Origin: Bacillus sp. IITD106
GTDB lineage: Bacteria > Bacillota > Bacilli > Bacillales > Bacillaceae_C
DNA: 64,000 nucleotides
Reading direction: 5' to 3'
NCBI RefSeq assembly: GCF_019459225.1
Contig: NZ_JAIAZY010000007.1
Coordinates: forward strand, 62,001-126,000
The notes under the pieces are model-generated. The model was not told the DNA's origin and made no database searches. It saw nothing but the letters and a program-made list of their open reading frames with translations. This document shows, in pieces, positions 61,778 through 64,000 of the stretch. Every line of letters starts with the position of its first letter. Position 1 is the stretch's first letter. The translations under genes and the position numbers were made by a program.

Positions 61778-63007
61778 GTGCAAATAACGGGTAAAGAGCA
61801 AATATTAAAAGTGGACGAAGGAACAATCATTACTCCACTTGGTTTCTCTGCTGCAGGAATTCATACGAAGGTGAAGCGTAAACGCAACGATTTAGGCATA
61901 ATTTATTGTGACGTCCCAGCTGAAGCTGCAGCTGTTTATACATTAAATCAAATCAAGGCCGCTCCTCTAAAAGTAACGAAAGAAAACTTGGATCAAGAGG
62001 GAAAACTTCAAGCGATCATTGTGAATAGCGGGAATGCGAATGCGTGTACAGGAAATCAGGGTTTATTCGACGCACATTCAATGAAAAATGCAGTGGCGAG
62101 TTTATTATCAATTAATCATCATTATGTTGCGGTAGCTTCGACAGGTGTGATTGGAGAGAAAATGCCGATGGAGAAAATTATTCCTGGCATCGCTCATCTT
62201 GTCCCACAAAAAAATCAACAAGCAGCCATTGATTTTAACGAAGCCATTTTGACGACAGATACGTGTATGAAAACTACATGTTATGAAACCATTATTGATG
62301 GTGTCAAAGTTACAATGGCTGGCTCTGCAAAGGGATCAGGCATGATTGCTCCAAATATGGCGACAATGCTCGGCTTCATTACGACCGATGCAAATATCTC
62401 CCATGATCATTTACAGTCCGCTTTAAGTGCAGTAACAAATAAAACCTTTAATCGAATAACTGTTGATGGTGATACGTCGACAAATGATATGGTTGTCGTA
62501 ATGGCAAGCGGGTTAGCTGAAAATACATCACTTGAGCCTAGTCATGAAGAATGGGATCAATTTGTCCAACTACTTGAAAAAGTTTGTGAAGACCTAGCCA
62601 TTATGATTGCAAGAGATGGAGAAGGCGCAACAAAACTAATAGAAGTGAATGTATATGGAGCGATATCTGACGATGAAGCAGGGAAGGTAGCCAAAACAGT
62701 CGTTGGATCTGATCTCGTCAAAACAATGGTTTATGGCTCCGATCCTAACTGGGGAAGAGTCATGATGGCGATAGGAAGAAGCGGGATGACGTTAGATCCT
62801 GAAAAAATAAATATTGCTATCGGACCTTATTCACTATTAGAAAATAGTCAACCTACAAATTACGTTGAAGAAACGTTAAGTGACTACTTGAAAAACGAAA
62901 CGGTTGTTATAAACATCAACTTAAATATTGGCTCAGGTCACGGAAAAGCTTGGGGCTGCGATCTGACGTATGACTATGTGCGCATCAATGCCAGCTATCG
63001 CACATAA
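61778..63007 (+). CDS. argJ: Bifunctional ornithine acetyltransferase / N-acetylglutamate synthase
   Basis: Recycles the acetyl group from N-acetylornithine to glutamate. The 409-aa precursor is self-cleaved before the Thr of MIAPNMATMLGF (near residue 195), which then serves as nucleophile. AGSAKGSGMIAPN precedes it, and TVDGDTSTNDM and DPNWGRVMMA are further family motifs. GTG 61769 overlaps the GAGGAG SD; GTG 61778 is eight bases away and preferred. Whether it is mono- or bifunctional cannot be told; no separate argA is seen. Confidence 0.95.
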   Translation: MQITGKEQILKVDEGTIITPLGFSAAGIHTKVKRKRNDLGIIYCDVPAEAAAVYTLNQIKAAPLKVTKENLDQEGKLQAIIVNSGNANACTGNQGLFDAHSMKNAVASLLSINHHYVAVASTGVIGEKMPMEKIIPGIAHLVPQKNQQAAIDFNEAILTTDTCMKTTCYETIIDGVKVTMAGSAKGSGMIAPNMATMLGFITTDANISHDHLQSALSAVTNKTFNRITVDGDTSTNDMVVVMASGLAENTSLEPSHEEWDQFVQLLEKVCEDLAIMIARDGEGATKLIEVNVYGAISDDEAGKVAKTVVGSDLVKTMVYGSDPNWGRVMMAIGRSGMTLDPEKINIAIGPYSLLENSQPTNYVEETLSDYLKNETVVININLNIGSGHGKAWGCDLTYDYVRINASYRT

Positions 63008-63029
63008 ATGAAATGGAGGATAAAAACAA

Positions 63030-63809
63030 ATGGAAAAAATCATCGTTATCAAGTGCGGCGGAAGCATGATTAACACTTTATCCGATGACTTTTTTAAAGG
63101 AATTAAAAACTTGCAAGAAAATGGTTATCATCCCATTATCGTTCATGGCGGCGGCCCAGCTATAAATGATCTTTTAAAAAATTTAAAAATCCATTCCGAG
63201 TTTGTAAATGGCTTAAGAAAAACAACTCATGAAATTATGGAAGTCGTAGAAATGGTTTTGTCAGGTACAATAACGAATCAACTAGTTCGCAAGCTACACA
63301 AACATGGAATTTCATCTATCGGTGTAACCGGCTCTGACGGTGGATTGATGTACGCTCAACCGCAAGACTTAGAGAATTTGGGTTTAGTAGGAGAAATAAT
63401 TTCTGTGAATCAACAATTTTTATTTAATTTATTGTCGATTGGAATGGTTCCAGTCATATCTCCAATCGCGGTTGGTATGAATCATGAAGATTATTATAAT
63501 ATTAATGCTGATACAGTTGCTGGCGAAATTGCCGTTGCCATTAATGCAGAAAAAGTCATTTTTGTTACGGATGTTCCAGGTGTGTTGAAAGATAATGAGA
63601 TTGTAGAAAAGGCGACTGATACTGAAATTCTAGGATTTATCGATGATGGCACTATTTCAGGAGGGATGATTCCGAAAGTAATGGCTGCGATTCATAGTCT
63701 TAAAGGCGGGATGAGGGAAGCGATGATTGTCAGTGGCCATAAGCCGTTGTTGAATGGTGGAAGTATTATCGGGACAACGATTAAAAGAGAATTGGAGGCA
63801 GTGAAATAG
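63030..63809 (+). CDS. argB: Acetylglutamate kinase
   Basis: Phosphorylates N-acetylglutamate. The 259-aa protein of the amino acid kinase family shows IVIKCGGSMI (residues 4-13), VHGGGPAINDLL, VNGLRKTT, NINADTVAGEIAVA and ISGGMIPKV. The N-terminal helix found in arginine-sensitive hexameric kinases is absent, suggesting the arginine-insensitive dimeric type. SD is GGAGG. It is one base from argD. Confidence 0.95.
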   Translation: MEKIIVIKCGGSMINTLSDDFFKGIKNLQENGYHPIIVHGGGPAINDLLKNLKIHSEFVNGLRKTTHEIMEVVEMVLSGTITNQLVRKLHKHGISSIGVTGSDGGLMYAQPQDLENLGLVGEIISVNQQFLFNLLSIGMVPVISPIAVGMNHEDYYNINADTVAGEIAVAINAEKVIFVTDVPGVLKDNEIVEKATDTEILGFIDDGTISGGMIPKVMAAIHSLKGGMREAMIVSGHKPLLNGGSIIGTTIKRELEAVK

Positions 63810-63810
63810 A

Positions 63811-64000
63811 ATGAGTCATTTATTCGAAAACTATGCAAGATGGGACGTTGAAATCGTCTCTGGTTCTGGATGTAAAGTAGTGGATTCTCATGGGAAAGAA
63901 TATGTAGATTTTACGTCGGGAATTGGTGTATGCAACCTAGGTCATTGTTATCCAGCAGTTGTAGAGTCTACGACTAATCAACTACATAAAATATGGCATA
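63811..64000 (+). CDS. argD: Acetylornithine aminotransferase, N-terminal part (cut by window edge)
   Basis: Only the first 63 codons are visible. They read NYARWDVEIVSGSGCKVVDS, GKEYVDFTSGIGVCNLGH and YPAVVEST, typical of the N-terminus of class III PLP aminotransferases of the ArgD family. The ATG follows TTGGAGG, one base after the argB stop, so it belongs to the argCJBD operon. The PLP lysine lies beyond the window. Confidence 0.92.
   Translation, partial: MSHLFENYARWDVEIVSGSGCKVVDSHGKEYVDFTSGIGVCNLGHCYPAVVESTTNQLHKIWH

Overview
The window comes from a low-GC, endospore-forming Firmicute of the Bacillaceae. From about 12.6 kb to 60.5 kb the gene order follows the Bacillus subtilis block mutSL - glpKD - miaA - hfq - spoVK - ynbAB - glnA ... 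lexA - yneA - yneB - ynzC - tkt - sirA - yneF - ccdA ... citB - sspN - tlp - yneP/Q/R - plsY - yneT - parEC. Spore functions (spoVK, a spoIIP paralogue, sirA, a Spo0E-type phosphatase, sspN, tlp), AT-rich intergenic DNA and strong Shine-Dalgarno (SD) sequences with frequent TTG/GTG starts support this. The species cannot be named from the sequence alone.

Layout. 0-1.85 kb (minus strand): the N-terminal third of a GMC oxidoreductase, preceded by three small Asn/Asp/Ser-rich proteins that share an SGN[S/T]xVDV motif; I do not recognise these three. 2.1-12.5 kb: glycogen metabolism, with a type I pullulanase divergent from glgB-glgC-glgD-glgA-glgP. 12.6-17.4 kb: mutS, mutL and a small membrane protein. 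17.5-25.7 kb: glpK-glpD, miaA, hfq, spoVK, hflX and ynbB. 25.8-32.5 kb: glnA without an adjacent glnR, then genes absent from this position in B. subtilis: a secreted SGNH esterase, PEP carboxylase with a terminator-like leader hairpin, and a SpoIIP paralogue. 32.6-34.7 kb: lexA divergent from yneA-yneB, with three LexA boxes between them, then ynzC. 34.8-40.8 kb: tkt, sirA, yneF, a small antisense spo0E-like gene, ccdA, ccdC, two fluoride channel genes and a DUF2621 gene. 41-45.4 kb: sbcD-sbcC and a small membrane protein. 45.4-48.5 kb: stress and envelope genes, including an orphan RsbR-type stressosome protein, a YflT-like protein behind a sigma-B-type promoter, a lytic transglycosylase and a GlsB-type membrane protein. 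48.9-60.5 kb: aconitase, an FbpB-like protein, sspN, tlp, yneP-Q-R, a CapA-like protein, plsY, yneT and parE-parC. 60.7 kb to the end: argC-argJ-argB-argD, with argD cut by the window edge.

How the genes work together. The glg operon and pullulanase make and remodel glycogen. PEP carboxylase, aconitase and glutamine synthetase sit at the carbon/nitrogen junction. SirA, the Spo0E-like phosphatase, SpoVK, the SpoIIP paralogue, SspN and Tlp belong to sporulation. LexA and YneA are SOS genes, joined by the MutSL and SbcCD repair proteins.

The least explained material is the first 1.85 kb, the ppc leader, the 45.2-48.5 kb stress and small-membrane-protein region, and the FbpB-like gene next to aconitase. 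I saw no CRISPR array, rRNA, tRNA, prophage or insertion sequence. Many start codons were set from SD spacing, because the longest frame often begins inside or upstream of the SD itself.
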